Below, in pieces: positions 18,607-27,800 of a stretch of 64,000 bases of DNA (its first letter is position 1; every line of letters starts with the position of its first letter). The stretch spans positions 62,001-126,000 of the forward strand of contig BPHC01000006.1 in NCBI GenBank assembly GCA_026003355.1, read 5' to 3'. A model generated the notes under the pieces. The model ran no database searches, was not told where the DNA came from, and saw nothing but the letters and a program-made list of their open reading frames with translations. The position numbers were made by a program, and so were the translations under genes. This DNA comes from Cyclobacteriaceae bacterium (lineage in GTDB: Bacteria > Bacteroidota > Bacteroidia > Cytophagales > Cyclobacteriaceae).

Positions 18607-19944
18607 CTATTGTCCGTAAGGCTTAGCGGTTTCATGGAAAGCTATTCCATGGGTTTTCAGATCATTCAGAATGGGATGGTACAGTTCGGCCTGAACCGGA
18701 ATAGCCACTCCGCGCGTTTTAATCTGGCCTTCCAACAGCAATCGGGTTGCAATGCCCAGGGGCAGCCCAACCGTTTTGGCCATAGCGGTATGAACCGAAT
18801 CGGTACCGGTAACGGCCAGGGAAGATTGGATTTCAGATTGCACTCCGTTTTTTTCAACCCCGAACCGGTGCCACATCACAATCATATCTTTATCCTCCGG
18901 CCGCAGCGCCCATCGTTTGTTCAGAATATGCTCGGTAATCTGCGCTGGTGTGCCTTGTGTTAGCCCAATAGGCTCAGAACTGAAAAAGCCGCTCCACCGC
19001 AGCCGTTGCATTTCCGGGCCCTGCAGGGGCAAATCTAACCATGCTGCCAGTCGTTCTTCGGCCGGCCGGGCATCGTATGGCAGGAACAACTCAATGAAAT
19101 CGCAATGCGATAACCCCTCGCAGTTTATTGTATACGAATCATCGCATACACCCAGTTGTACCAGCACATGCCAGGCCGCACAAAAGCCCGGACTGCGCAG
19201 GGTGCCTCTTAACAGGGTATGCACACTGTTAAGGCCGTAGGCTTCTTTATACTGTAAGGAATCGCGGTTGGCATAGCCTTCATAATGGCCATACCCCGGC
19301 ACGTGCACGGGCGTTACCCTTCTGAATAACTGGGTATAGGGAATAAATCTTACTTTTCCTGCTTCCAGATAGCGGGCCGTGCCCTGACCGGCCGTTACCA
19401 CGTTTCGCGGGTTCCAGGTAAACTTGTACCGCCACGGGTTTTCAGGGTCGGTATCGGGCGCAATCAATCCTCCTGTAAACGATTCAAAAGATGTTACCCT
19501 GCCTCCTTCTTGTTGTATGCGATGGATGACTTCCATGGCACTCATGTGGTCTATACCCGGATCCAGCCCGCACTCATTCAGTAACAACACATTTTTTTCT
19601 ATGGCCTGCCGGTGAAGCCTCCTCATGTCGGGCGAGACATAACTGGCGGTTATGAGATGCCTGCCGTGGTCCAGGCAAAGCCGTGCTACCGCTACGTGCA
19701 GATGTGGCGGCAACAGCGATACCACCACATCGCTGCCGGCAATAACCCTGGCACTGGCAGGAATATCGGCTATATTAAAAGCAATGGCTTCTCCGTAAGA
19801 AGATCCGCCTAATTTTTGACGGGCCAGCTCGGGCTCTAAATCTCCAACAATTACCTTCCATTGCCTTTTGGCAGCCTGCGAGAGCAGGTAATTAATTAAT
19901 ACCGAAGCGGAGCGCCCGGCCCCCAACACTAAAACAGTCTTCAT
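18607..19944 (-). CDS. Saccharopine dehydrogenase-family protein
   Basis: The start at 19944 ('MKTVLVLGAGRSASVLINYL') gives 445 residues beginning with a Rossmann fold (GxGxxA-like 'LGAGRSAS'). Further motifs are 'VVSLLPPHLHVAVARLCL', 'LITASYVSPDMRRLH', 'LNECGLDPGIDHMSAMEVIH' and 'SFTGGLIAPDTDPENPWRYK'. These match LYS9/saccharopine reductase-type enzymes, which make or cleave saccharopine with NAD(P). The family also includes carboxynorspermidine synthases, so the substrate is not certain. The motif 'CGLDPGIDHMSA' favours the saccharopine branch. It is upstream of the TPR kinase on the same strand and divergent from cytidine deaminase. Confidence 0.8.
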   Translation of the reverse strand: MKTVLVLGAGRSASVLINYLLSQAAKRQWKVIVGDLEPELARQKLGGSSYGEAIAFNIADIPASARVIAGSDVVVSLLPPHLHVAVARLCLDHGRHLITASYVSPDMRRLHRQAIEKNVLLLNECGLDPGIDHMSAMEVIHRIQQEGGRVTSFESFTGGLIAPDTDPENPWRYKFTWNPRNVVTAGQGTARYLEAGKVRFIPYTQLFRRVTPVHVPGYGHYEGYANRDSLQYKEAYGLNSVHTLLRGTLRSPGFCAAWHVLVQLGVCDDSYTINCEGLSHCDFIELFLPYDARPAEERLAAWLDLPLQGPEMQRLRWSGFFSSEPIGLTQGTPAQITEHILNKRWALRPEDKDMIVMWHRFGVEKNGVQSEIQSSLAVTGTDSVHTAMAKTVGLPLGIATRLLLEGQIKTRGVAIPVQAELYHPILNDLKTHGIAFHETAKPYGQ

Positions 19945-20005
19945 GATACAATCGCTCAACCTGCAATATGAAAATTTTTTAACTTTCTAAACCCAAAGCC
20001 ACAGT

Positions 20006-20485
20006 ATGAAAGATGTCCAACTATATGACCAGCTGGAAGAGCTGGACCAGGAGTCGCGCTACCTTATTCACAAAGCCAAAGAAGCAGCCGGCCACGCCCA
20101 TGCCGGCTATTCAAAATTTTGTGTAGGCGCTGCGCTGATGCTGGAAGACGGCACCGTTATAACCGGAGCCAATTACGAAAACGCCTCCTATCCGTTAAGC
20201 ATGTGTGCCGAACGGGTAGCCCTGTATGCAGCTGCAGCCCAGCATCCGGACAAACGCATTACAAAGCTGGTGGTAGTAGCCAAAAAAAAGGGCGGAAAAG
20301 ATTTATTGCCCGCCACCTCGTGCGGGGGCTGCCGCCAGGTGATGCTCGAGTTTGAAAGCAACCAGAAAAAAAACTTTGAGGTGGTAATGCAAACCAACGA
20401 TCATAAGTGGATTAAATTTCCTTCGGCCCAGGCCCTGCTGCCGTATGCCTTTCTGCCCCACAACGTAGAAGCCAGCAGAAAATAA
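20006..20485 (+). CDS. cdd: Cytidine deaminase
   Basis: This 159-residue enzyme deaminates cytidine and deoxycytidine to uridine for pyrimidine salvage. The zinc site is of the tetrameric type with three Cys: Cys67 and the proton-shuttle Glu69 in 'MCAERVALYAAAA', and Cys106/Cys109 in 'SCGGCRQVMLEF' (usually PCGxC). The N-terminal 'AGYSKFCVGAALMLEDG' and 'GANYENASYPLSMCAER' bind the nucleoside. The length is slightly above the usual 130-140, from an N-terminal helix. It is divergent from the saccharopine dehydrogenase gene with 61 bases between the starts. Confidence 0.92.
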   Translation: MKDVQLYDQLEELDQESRYLIHKAKEAAGHAHAGYSKFCVGAALMLEDGTVITGANYENASYPLSMCAERVALYAAAAQHPDKRITKLVVVAKKKGGKDLLPATSCGGCRQVMLEFESNQKKNFEVVMQTNDHKWIKFPSAQALLPYAFLPHNVEASRK

Positions 20486-20517
20486 CCGGTTACAGTATTT
20501 TCATTAAACTTGCCGGC

Positions 20518-22458
20518 ATGAAACGGCTCTCCGGCCTTACTTTGCGCCAATGGGCATGGGCAACAGCCCTGCTTTTTTTTGCCCTCATTGCCCTGCAATG
20601 GCTGTGGCTAAATAACCGCCACCGGCAGCTGCTGGCCGTGCAATGGCAAACAGACCTGGTAAGGCAGCAACAGAGCCTTTTCAATGAACTGGCCCGGTTT
20701 GAGTGGCCCCCAGCCGCGAGGCAGGCCCGCATACACCAGCTTAACCGCTCGCTTAACCTGCTGCGCAATGGCGGCACGGTGCCCTTCACCAACCTAAAAC
20801 TCCCGCCCCTGCAAAAGTTACCCTCAGTTACCCTCACGGCTTTGTTAAACGACTGGCAGATCTACACCGGCAGTACCGACAGCCTGAACCGGCAGGCCCA
20901 GGCACTGCTCATCACCAGCCAGTTCGATATGCTGGTGCGCGACCTGCAACGCGAGGCCGCCAGGGAACAAAGCCGCTTTAACCTGTTGCTGGCCGGTACC
21001 CTTGGCATTAACGCACTGGCCCTGGCAGGCCTGGTATTGTGGTTTCAGCGCAAGGTAGTTAAGCCGCTTGAGATGCTGGCCGGCAATACCGCACAGCACA
21101 ATCATACCACCGGCCTGCCACCGAACGAAATAGGCGAGGTTGCCCGGCATATTAGTGAAGTGGTAGAAAACCTTCGCGATGCCAGCGACTTTGTTAATGC
21201 CATTAGCGAAGGCAACCTGAATAAAGACTATCGCGAGCTGGAGCCCGACTATGCTCCCGGGCGCAACAGGCTGGCCGATGCGCTGATTGCCATGCAGGAA
21301 AAACTGCGCCAGATAAACGAAGAAGAGCAAAAACGAAAATGGGCCAACGAAGGTCTTACCCGGTTTGTTGACATCCTCCGGTCATCGCAAAACAACCTTC
21401 AGCAACTGGGCGACCGCATCATCAGCACGCTGGTTCAGTACACCCGCTCCAATCAGGGCGGGTTGTATGTGCTGAATGAAGATGACCCCTCTAACCCGGT
21501 GTTGGAGTTACTGGCCTTGTTTGCCTTTAACACAAAAAAGCACGGGCAGCAGAGAATACAACCGGGCGAAGGTCTGCTGGGGCAAACCTTTCTGGAGAAA
21601 CAAACCGTATACCTCAGGGAAGTTCCTGAAGAATATGTGCGCATAACCTCCGGCCTGGGCGATGCCCCGCCGCGATTTTTGCTTATTGTACCCTTAAAGC
21701 TGGAAGACAAGGTGTATGGCGTGGTCGAACTGGCCTCGTTCGATCCCTATCAGCCGCACGAAATTTCGTTTGTGGAAAAACTTGGCGAAACTTTGGCATC
21801 TACACTTGCCTCGGTGCGCACCGCCCAGCAAACCCAGCGACTGCTCGAAGAAAGCCGCCTGGCCACAGAGGCCATGCGCACCCAGGAGGAAGAAATGCGC
21901 CAGAATATGGAAGAGCTTACCGCCACACAGGAAGAAATGCAACGCATTCTGCGCGAATCGCAGCAAAAGGAAACCTACCTGAGCAACCTGATGGATGCCA
22001 CCGGAGATGCCTTTGTGGCCATTGACCGTTCGTACCGCGTAGCCCTGCGAAACAATGCTCCGCTGTTCGAGCAGTTCATCAAATCCGGCATCCCCTATGA
22101 AAAAGGTTATTATGTGCTCGGCCTGTTTAAAGCCGAAGATCTGGAATACCACAAGTCTATTTACGACCGCGTGTTTAACGGTGAGTCTATAAACGTAACC
22201 AAAAACTATTTTGGGCGCGACTACTCGGTAAATTACAAACCACTGCGCGCACCGGGCGGTGAAATAATCGGGGCCGCCATTTATGCCCACGACCTTACCG
22301 AACAGCAAAAAATGGAAGCCCGCATTCGCGAACTCGAAAACCGGCTGGCAGAGGCTGCTGCCGACACTGTGCTGCAGGAACTGGAAAAAACCCTTCGCAT
22401 TAACCTTGAGGCACTCGAGCTTACCCGCAGGGCCATAAATCCGGGCGAAAAACCGTAG
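20518..22458 (+). CDS. HAMP-GAF-PAS membrane receptor without output domain
   Basis: This 646-residue protein has a membrane helix at about 12-30, a periplasmic helical region at 31-150, and a second helix at about 155-178 ('LLLAGTLGINALALAGLVLW'). Then come a HAMP-like segment (180-260), a GAF domain (about 295-440, 'QGGLYVLNED', 'PGEGLLGQTFLEKQTVYL', 'YGVVELASF'), a Glu/Gln coiled coil (445-490) and a PAS domain (about 490-600). No kinase, methyl-accepting, cyclase or phosphatase domain follows, so it must signal through a partner. Its GAF is clearly related to those of the two GAF proteins downstream. The CheR gene follows after 168 bases. It probably supplies sensory input to the Sia-like module, but its direct link is inferred. 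Confidence 0.75.
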   Translation: MKRLSGLTLRQWAWATALLFFALIALQWLWLNNRHRQLLAVQWQTDLVRQQQSLFNELARFEWPPAARQARIHQLNRSLNLLRNGGTVPFTNLKLPPLQKLPSVTLTALLNDWQIYTGSTDSLNRQAQALLITSQFDMLVRDLQREAAREQSRFNLLLAGTLGINALALAGLVLWFQRKVVKPLEMLAGNTAQHNHTTGLPPNEIGEVARHISEVVENLRDASDFVNAISEGNLNKDYRELEPDYAPGRNRLADALIAMQEKLRQINEEEQKRKWANEGLTRFVDILRSSQNNLQQLGDRIISTLVQYTRSNQGGLYVLNEDDPSNPVLELLALFAFNTKKHGQQRIQPGEGLLGQTFLEKQTVYLREVPEEYVRITSGLGDAPPRFLLIVPLKLEDKVYGVVELASFDPYQPHEISFVEKLGETLASTLASVRTAQQTQRLLEESRLATEAMRTQEEEMRQNMEELTATQEEMQRILRESQQKETYLSNLMDATGDAFVAIDRSYRVALRNNAPLFEQFIKSGIPYEKGYYVLGLFKAEDLEYHKSIYDRVFNGESINVTKNYFGRDYSVNYKPLRAPGGEIIGAAIYAHDLTEQQKMEARIRELENRLAEAAADTVLQELEKTLRINLEALELTRRAINPGEKP

Positions 22459-22594
22459 CCCGGACCGCAAATCAGCGTAAATCGTTAAATTTCAACCCCT
22501 TGAAATAACTGCAGGCAAAAGCCCGGGCAAAAAAAACAGGGCACGCATGTAAGATTTTATACCCTATTTTTCTGCCGGGCTAAACCGCCGGCCG

Positions 22595-22602
22595 TATTTT
22601 TG
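22595..22602 (+). promoter_or_regulatory. Candidate -7 promoter element before cheR
   Basis: TATTTTTG fits TAnnTTTG and is 24 bases before the cheR ATG, in the only sizeable gap (168 bases) of the gene cluster. No well-spaced TTG is seen, so this is weak support for a separate promoter of the cheR-to-transporter run. Confidence 0.3.
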
Positions 22603-22626
22603 AGGCCCTGATTACTGACCCTCATC

Positions 22627-23448
22627 ATGCAGGAAATAGACATAGCCGACTTAAGGCGGATTTCGGAGCTGATTTACCAGAAACATCACTACGATTTCCG
22701 CAATTATGCCATGTCGTCCTTCAAACGAAGGGTACAGCGCATACTGGAATTGAAAAAACTTACCGTAGATGCCCTGATCCGAAAACTTACCGACCAGCCT
22801 GCCTTTATCCACGAATTTCTGGACGAGCTTACTGTAAACGTTACCGAAATGTTCCGCGACCCCGGATTCTGGCGGGTGCTGCGCGAGGAAATTATCCCCT
22901 CCATTCTGCTTAACCACAAGCAGTTCAAAATATGGCATGCAGGCTGTTCCTCAGGCGAAGAGGTGCTTTCTATGGCCATCCTCCTGAAGGAAATGGGAAT
23001 CCACCAGGATGTGCAGATCTATGCCACCGATCTGGACGTGAATATTCTGGAAAAAGCCAAAATGGCCTCCTACCCCCTTAAAAACATGGACCTGAATGAG
23101 AAAAATTACATTCGCTTTCAGGGGGCAGGAAGCCTGAAAGACTACTACCGCGAAGAAAACGGAATGGCCGTGTTTAACCGCGACCTGCTCAGTACGGTTA
23201 CCTACCGCAAACACGACCTGGTGCTGGGTGAAATTTTCAACAAGTTCGACCTGATACTGTGCCGCAATGTGATGATTTACTTTAATCAATCATTGCAAAA
23301 CGAGGTCCTCAGGAAATTCCACGAAAGCCTGTTCAAATACGGATATCTGGCAATTGGCTCCAAAGAATCGCTCATTTGGTGCGATTACGCCAACCGCTTT
23401 ATAGTGGTTAACAACGAAGAAAAAATTTATAAGAAAATAAAGGATTAA
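22627..23448 (+). CDS. cheR: CheR-type protein-glutamate O-methyltransferase
   Basis: These 273 residues contain the CheR N-terminal helical domain (1-75) and the methyltransferase fold. The family signature 'NVTEMFRDPGFW' is present, with the SAM-binding 'HAGCSSGEEVLSMA', 'IYATDLDVNILEKA' and 'FDLILCRNVMIYFN'. CheR transfers methyl from S-adenosylmethionine to receptor glutamates. No methyl-accepting chemotaxis receptor, CheA or CheW gene lies in the window. Candidate targets are therefore the coiled coils of the GAF/PAS receptors beside it or a distant protein. The CheB gene follows after 18 bases, so methylation and demethylation are co-expressed. Confidence 0.88.
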   Translation: MQEIDIADLRRISELIYQKHHYDFRNYAMSSFKRRVQRILELKKLTVDALIRKLTDQPAFIHEFLDELTVNVTEMFRDPGFWRVLREEIIPSILLNHKQFKIWHAGCSSGEEVLSMAILLKEMGIHQDVQIYATDLDVNILEKAKMASYPLKNMDLNEKNYIRFQGAGSLKDYYREENGMAVFNRDLLSTVTYRKHDLVLGEIFNKFDLILCRNVMIYFNQSLQNEVLRKFHESLFKYGYLAIGSKESLIWCDYANRFIVVNNEEKIYKKIKD

Positions 23449-23466
23449 GCGCGCTGCCATCGGCCC

Positions 23467-24063
23467 ATGAATACTTTCAACCTAAATAACAGCTATAAAG
23501 CCGTTGTTATCGGTGGGTCGGCCGGTAGCTTTCAGGGAGTAGTGAAAATCCTTTCGCAGCTGCCGCAGGGTTTTCCATTGCCCATTATTATGTGCCTGCA
23601 CCGGCTTAAGCACGTGCGGCATGGTTTCGTTGAAGCTCTGTCGCTTAAAAGCGTGGTGCCGGTAACCGAACCACACGACAAAGAACCTATTAAAAAAGGA
23701 GGCGTTTATCTGGCTCCGGCCAACTATCACCTTTCGGTTGAACTGGGGCATTACTTTGCGCTCTCAACCGAAGAGATGGTTAACAACTCCCGCCCGGCAA
23801 TTGATATAACACTCGGCACCTGCGCCTATGTATTTAAAGATAAGCTCATTGGCATCCTGCTGTCCGGCGCAAATAAGGATGGTGCCCTGGGCATGAAGCA
23901 AATTAAAGACCGGGGCGGCCTTACTATTGTACAGGATCCGGCAGAATGTATGATCGACACCATGCCCAGGGCTGCCATGGCTGTAACAAACATTGACCAT
24001 GTTTTGAAAATTGACCAGATTGTGAGTTTTTTTAAAGAGCTACATAAGCAATACCGTACATGA
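23467..24063 (+). CDS. cheB: CheB-type methylesterase, stand-alone catalytic domain
   Basis: The 198 residues correspond to the catalytic domain only, without the N-terminal receiver of classical CheB, so it cannot be controlled by CheA-type phosphorylation in the usual way. The Ser-His-Asp triad is visible: Ser18 in 'VIGGSAGSFQG', His45 in 'MCLHRLKHVRHG' and Asp138 in 'LLSGANKDGALGMKQI'. The 'GGVYLAPANYHLSVE' and 'VQDPAECMIDTMPRAA' motifs are also present. It removes methyl groups or deamidates glutamines in receptors. Its last codons overlap the start of the next gene (ATGATG at 24060), which supports one transcript. Confidence 0.88.
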   Translation: MNTFNLNNSYKAVVIGGSAGSFQGVVKILSQLPQGFPLPIIMCLHRLKHVRHGFVEALSLKSVVPVTEPHDKEPIKKGGVYLAPANYHLSVELGHYFALSTEEMVNNSRPAIDITLGTCAYVFKDKLIGILLSGANKDGALGMKQIKDRGGLTIVQDPAECMIDTMPRAAMAVTNIDHVLKIDQIVSFFKELHKQYRT

Positions 24064-24791
24064 TGAACAAACTTGCCATACCCGCGGCCGGCCTGGCGCT
24101 GGCTGTGCTGTTTCTGTTAACCGGTGCGGCAGCCGTATTAAATCTGCTGCTTGTTTCCGCCCCCGGCATTCCCCCCTCATTTTATATGCTATTGGGCATT
24201 TCGCTCCTTTCGGGAGCCGGTGCGCTGATTGTTGCTCTTACCGCCAGAAACGAAGTGGTGGTTTACCGCGAAAAACGCGATGATACACGACTTGCCCACG
24301 AGCAGGCCCGGCACGACCATACCACTTCGCTTAACCTTAAAGCCATTACCGATGAAGTAAACCGGGCCAAATCGGCAGAACAGGCTGTGGAAAAATTTTT
24401 GCACGCCATTGCCAGCCAGCTGCAGGCCGGAGCCGGAGCCTTTTACCTGGTGCAGCAAAACAACGGCCAACGCACAGCCGTATTGCAGGCAGGCTATGCC
24501 ATACCGGTAAGCGAAAAAAACAGCATTGCATACGAGGCAGGCGAAGGACTCATCGGGCAGCTTATCGTAACCGGCAAATCGCTTTATCTGGACGAAATAC
24601 CCGAAGGATACATTAAAATAATTTCCGGGCTGGGCAGCGCCTCGCCCCGGTATGTGTTTATCACCCCTGTCCTGCAGGACAATCAGGTGGTTGGTGTGCT
24701 GGAGTTGGCTTCGTTCACGCCCCTGTCGCCCGAACAACGCAGCCAGGCAGAAGCCGCATGCCAAATCATTGCAGAAAAAATACTGGCGTAA
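24060..24791 (+). CDS. Membrane-anchored GAF-domain protein
   Basis: These 243 residues contain two membrane helices ('AAGLALAVLFLLTGAAAVL' and 'FYMLLGISLLSGAGALIVAL'), a short cytoplasmic linker and a single GAF domain (about 100-243). The GAF repeats the pattern of its neighbours: 'AGAGAFYLVQQN', 'AGEGLIGQLIVTGKSLYL', 'YIKIISGLGSASPRY' and 'VVGVLELASFTPL'. With nothing after the GAF it may be a decoy or regulatory partner of the phosphatase that starts 12 bases downstream. The ligand is unknown. The ATG overlaps the cheB stop. Confidence 0.75.
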   Translation: MMNKLAIPAAGLALAVLFLLTGAAAVLNLLLVSAPGIPPSFYMLLGISLLSGAGALIVALTARNEVVVYREKRDDTRLAHEQARHDHTTSLNLKAITDEVNRAKSAEQAVEKFLHAIASQLQAGAGAFYLVQQNNGQRTAVLQAGYAIPVSEKNSIAYEAGEGLIGQLIVTGKSLYLDEIPEGYIKIISGLGSASPRYVFITPVLQDNQVVGVLELASFTPLSPEQRSQAEAACQIIAEKILA

Positions 24792-24803
24792 ACCGGAACG
24801 ACT

Positions 24804-27800
24804 ATGTGGAAGAAAATTCGGATTAGCACCAAAATTACCCTGCTCATACTGGGCATCTCCTTTGCCGGTGTTGCAGCCATAGCCCTGTTTACTTTCGGGT
24901 ATGTGCGCAAAGCCAATCGCGACAAGTACCTGTTTAGCCTGGATGCCATAGCCCATGCCCGAGCCGACCAGACCGAAACCTTTTTCGAAAACCAGAAAAA
25001 CCGAATCCAACGGCTGGCTGCCAGCCTTTCAGCCAACAGCGACTCACTGTGGGCCGGATTACTGGCACCCGAAGACACTGCCTGCATCATTACTCCCTCT
25101 GGGCAGGTTTACATCTCCGGCCACCCCCAGCTGCCCGAAGGCGCCATGATCGCCAACCCCGATGGAACGGGCTTTACGGCCGCTAATCAAGGGGTGTATT
25201 TTACTTCTGTTCTCAAAGAAGGAAATTATTATTACCTGTATGGTGTAGCACCTGTAACTGATAACTACCTGTTACTGGCAAAAATCGGGCTAAACGCACT
25301 TTACCACAAGTTCAGATTAACCGATGGCCTGGGCAAAACCGGTGAAGTTCTGTTGGTGCGCAGAGATGCCGCTTCCGGAAAACTGTTTCTGGTAAGTCCG
25401 CTGCGGCACGAGCCCGGCTCGGCCATTCGCCTGCTCAATGCTGATGAACCCGCTGCAAACGGGCTAAACGCCATATTTAACCATACACCCGGCTACAATA
25501 CAGGTACTGATTACCGTGGCAAAACAACGCTGTACACCGGCTATGTGCTTTCGCTTTCCGACTGGGCCGTTGCAGCAAAAATAGACGAAACCGAAGCCCT
25601 TGGCGATGCCCAAAACCTTACGCGCACAATGGTGCTGGCCGGAGCCTGCGTACTGCTGCTGGCGCTTTTTATAAGCCTGCTGCTTGCCCGTTCACTCACC
25701 CGGCCACTCAGTTTTATGCGCAACATACTGGGCATGGTTGAACAGGGTATTCTGCCCGAACCATTTGAAGTAAAACGGCTTGACGAATTTGGTCAGGTTA
25801 CAGAAAAGGTAAACAACCTGGTGGCATCGCTTAAAAAGAGCGCGCGTTTTGCGCAGCTGGTTGGCGAGGGCAGGTACGACACCGAATTTGCGCCGGCCTC
25901 CGAAAACGACCAGCTGGGCATGTCGCTCATTAACATGCGCAACAACCTGGTTGAAAACGAAAGGCGCGAAACCGAACGCAACTGGATAGTGCGTGGCGTA
26001 GCCGAGATAAGCGAAATACTGCGCATGCACGATTCGCTCGATACCATGGGTGATGATGTTATTAAATTCATCCTGGAAAAAATAGGAGCCGTGCAGGGGG
26101 CTTTTTATGTGGTGAACGATGAGGCCGAACCGGAGCCGCTCATAGAAATGCGGGCCAGCTATGCCTACGGCCGCAAAAAATACCTCAAAAAAACATTCCG
26201 CTTTGCCGAAGGCCTTGTGGGCCAGGCTGCCATAGAGAAAGATACCGTGTTGCGTACGGAAATTCCGGCAGAATACGTTACCATAACCTCGGGCATACTG
26301 GGAGACCAGCGGCCAACCTGCATCCTCATTGTTCCGCTCATCACCAACGAAGAAGTATATGGCGTGCTGGAGTTTGCCGGCCTTAAAAAGTTCAATCCTT
26401 CGCAGGTAAAGTTTGTAGAAGAACTAAGCCTTATTCTGGCACGCACCATCTTTAACATTAAAGTAAACGAGCGCACCCGCAGGCTTCTGGAAGAATCGCA
26501 GGCTATGAGCAACGAACTGAAAGAAAAACAGGAGGTGCTCAGGCAAAATGCCGAAGAAATGCAGGCCACGCAGGAAGAACTGGAGCGCACCAACCGGGAA
26601 CTGGAAAAACAGATAGAAGAAGTAAACCGCACCCAGAAGCGCATGCAGCTGTTGCTGGAAAACGCCTCGGAGGTGATTACCATTTATGAAGAAGATGAAA
26701 CCATCCGGTACATGTCGCCCTCGGTAGAAACCATTCTGGGTTACGGCCAGAAAGAACTGGTAGGAAAGAGCGATATGTACCTGGTGCACCCCGACTACCG
26801 CGAAGTGTACGAAGGGCTGTTCCGCAAAATGAAGGCTGCCCCCGATGAAAAAGTCACCGCACAGTTTGAGTATAAAACCAAAGACGGCAACTACATTTGG
26901 GTAGAGGCCACCGGCACCAACTGCATGGCCAACCCGGCCATTCACGGTTACATTATTAACCTGCGCGATATTACCGAACGCAGACGTGCCGAGCAGGAGC
27001 AGCGCATGCGCAGTAAAATGCAGGCGCTTTCCGAAAACTCACCCGACCTCATCACCCGGCTGGAAGACGAAATCATCTCGTACATTAACCCCGTAATCGA
27101 AAGCTATACCGGCAAAAGTCCGCAGTGGTTCATCAATCGCAAAGTAAAAGAAGCCGAACTCGACCAGGCTGTACTCCAGGAGTGGCTCAGAATTGTAGAA
27201 CAGGTAAATGCCAGCAAAGAAACCGTTGCAACCGAAATGGATTTTCCCAGCGAGCTGGGCAGACGCGTTATGCAGGTAAACGCCATTCCGGAGTTTGATG
27301 AAAACAACAAACTCGAATCGGTTCTGGTGGTATCGCACGACATCACCGAACGGAAGATGATTGAACTGGAAATACAAAACAAAAACAAAAAAATTACCGA
27401 AAGCATAAACTATGCAAAGCGCATCCAGACGGCTATTTTGCCCAACACCCGCGTGATAAGCCGCACACTGCCCGACTCTTTTATTCTCTACAAACCCCGC
27501 GATGTGGTAAGTGGCGACTTCCCCTGGTACATGCAGCTAAAAGACGAAGTATTTATTGCTGCGGTAGACTGCACGGGTCACGGCGTTCCGGGTGCGTTGC
27601 TGTCGCTCATCGGCTACTTCCTGCTGAACGACATCGTGCGCAGCCGCAAAATTACCGAACCCGGTGTTATACTTGATCTGCTCGATGAAGGCGTAACCAA
27701 AACCCTGCGGCAGGATGAAGATGCCACCACCAAAGACGGCATGGACATTGCCCTTTGTAAAATAAACCTTAACACCCGCCAGGTGCAATACGCCGGAGCT

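Noticed and set aside
24189-25010. 273-residue minus-strand frame under the GAF protein and phosphatase
   Set aside because: It is a shadow of two convincing plus-strand genes and has no recognisable domain.
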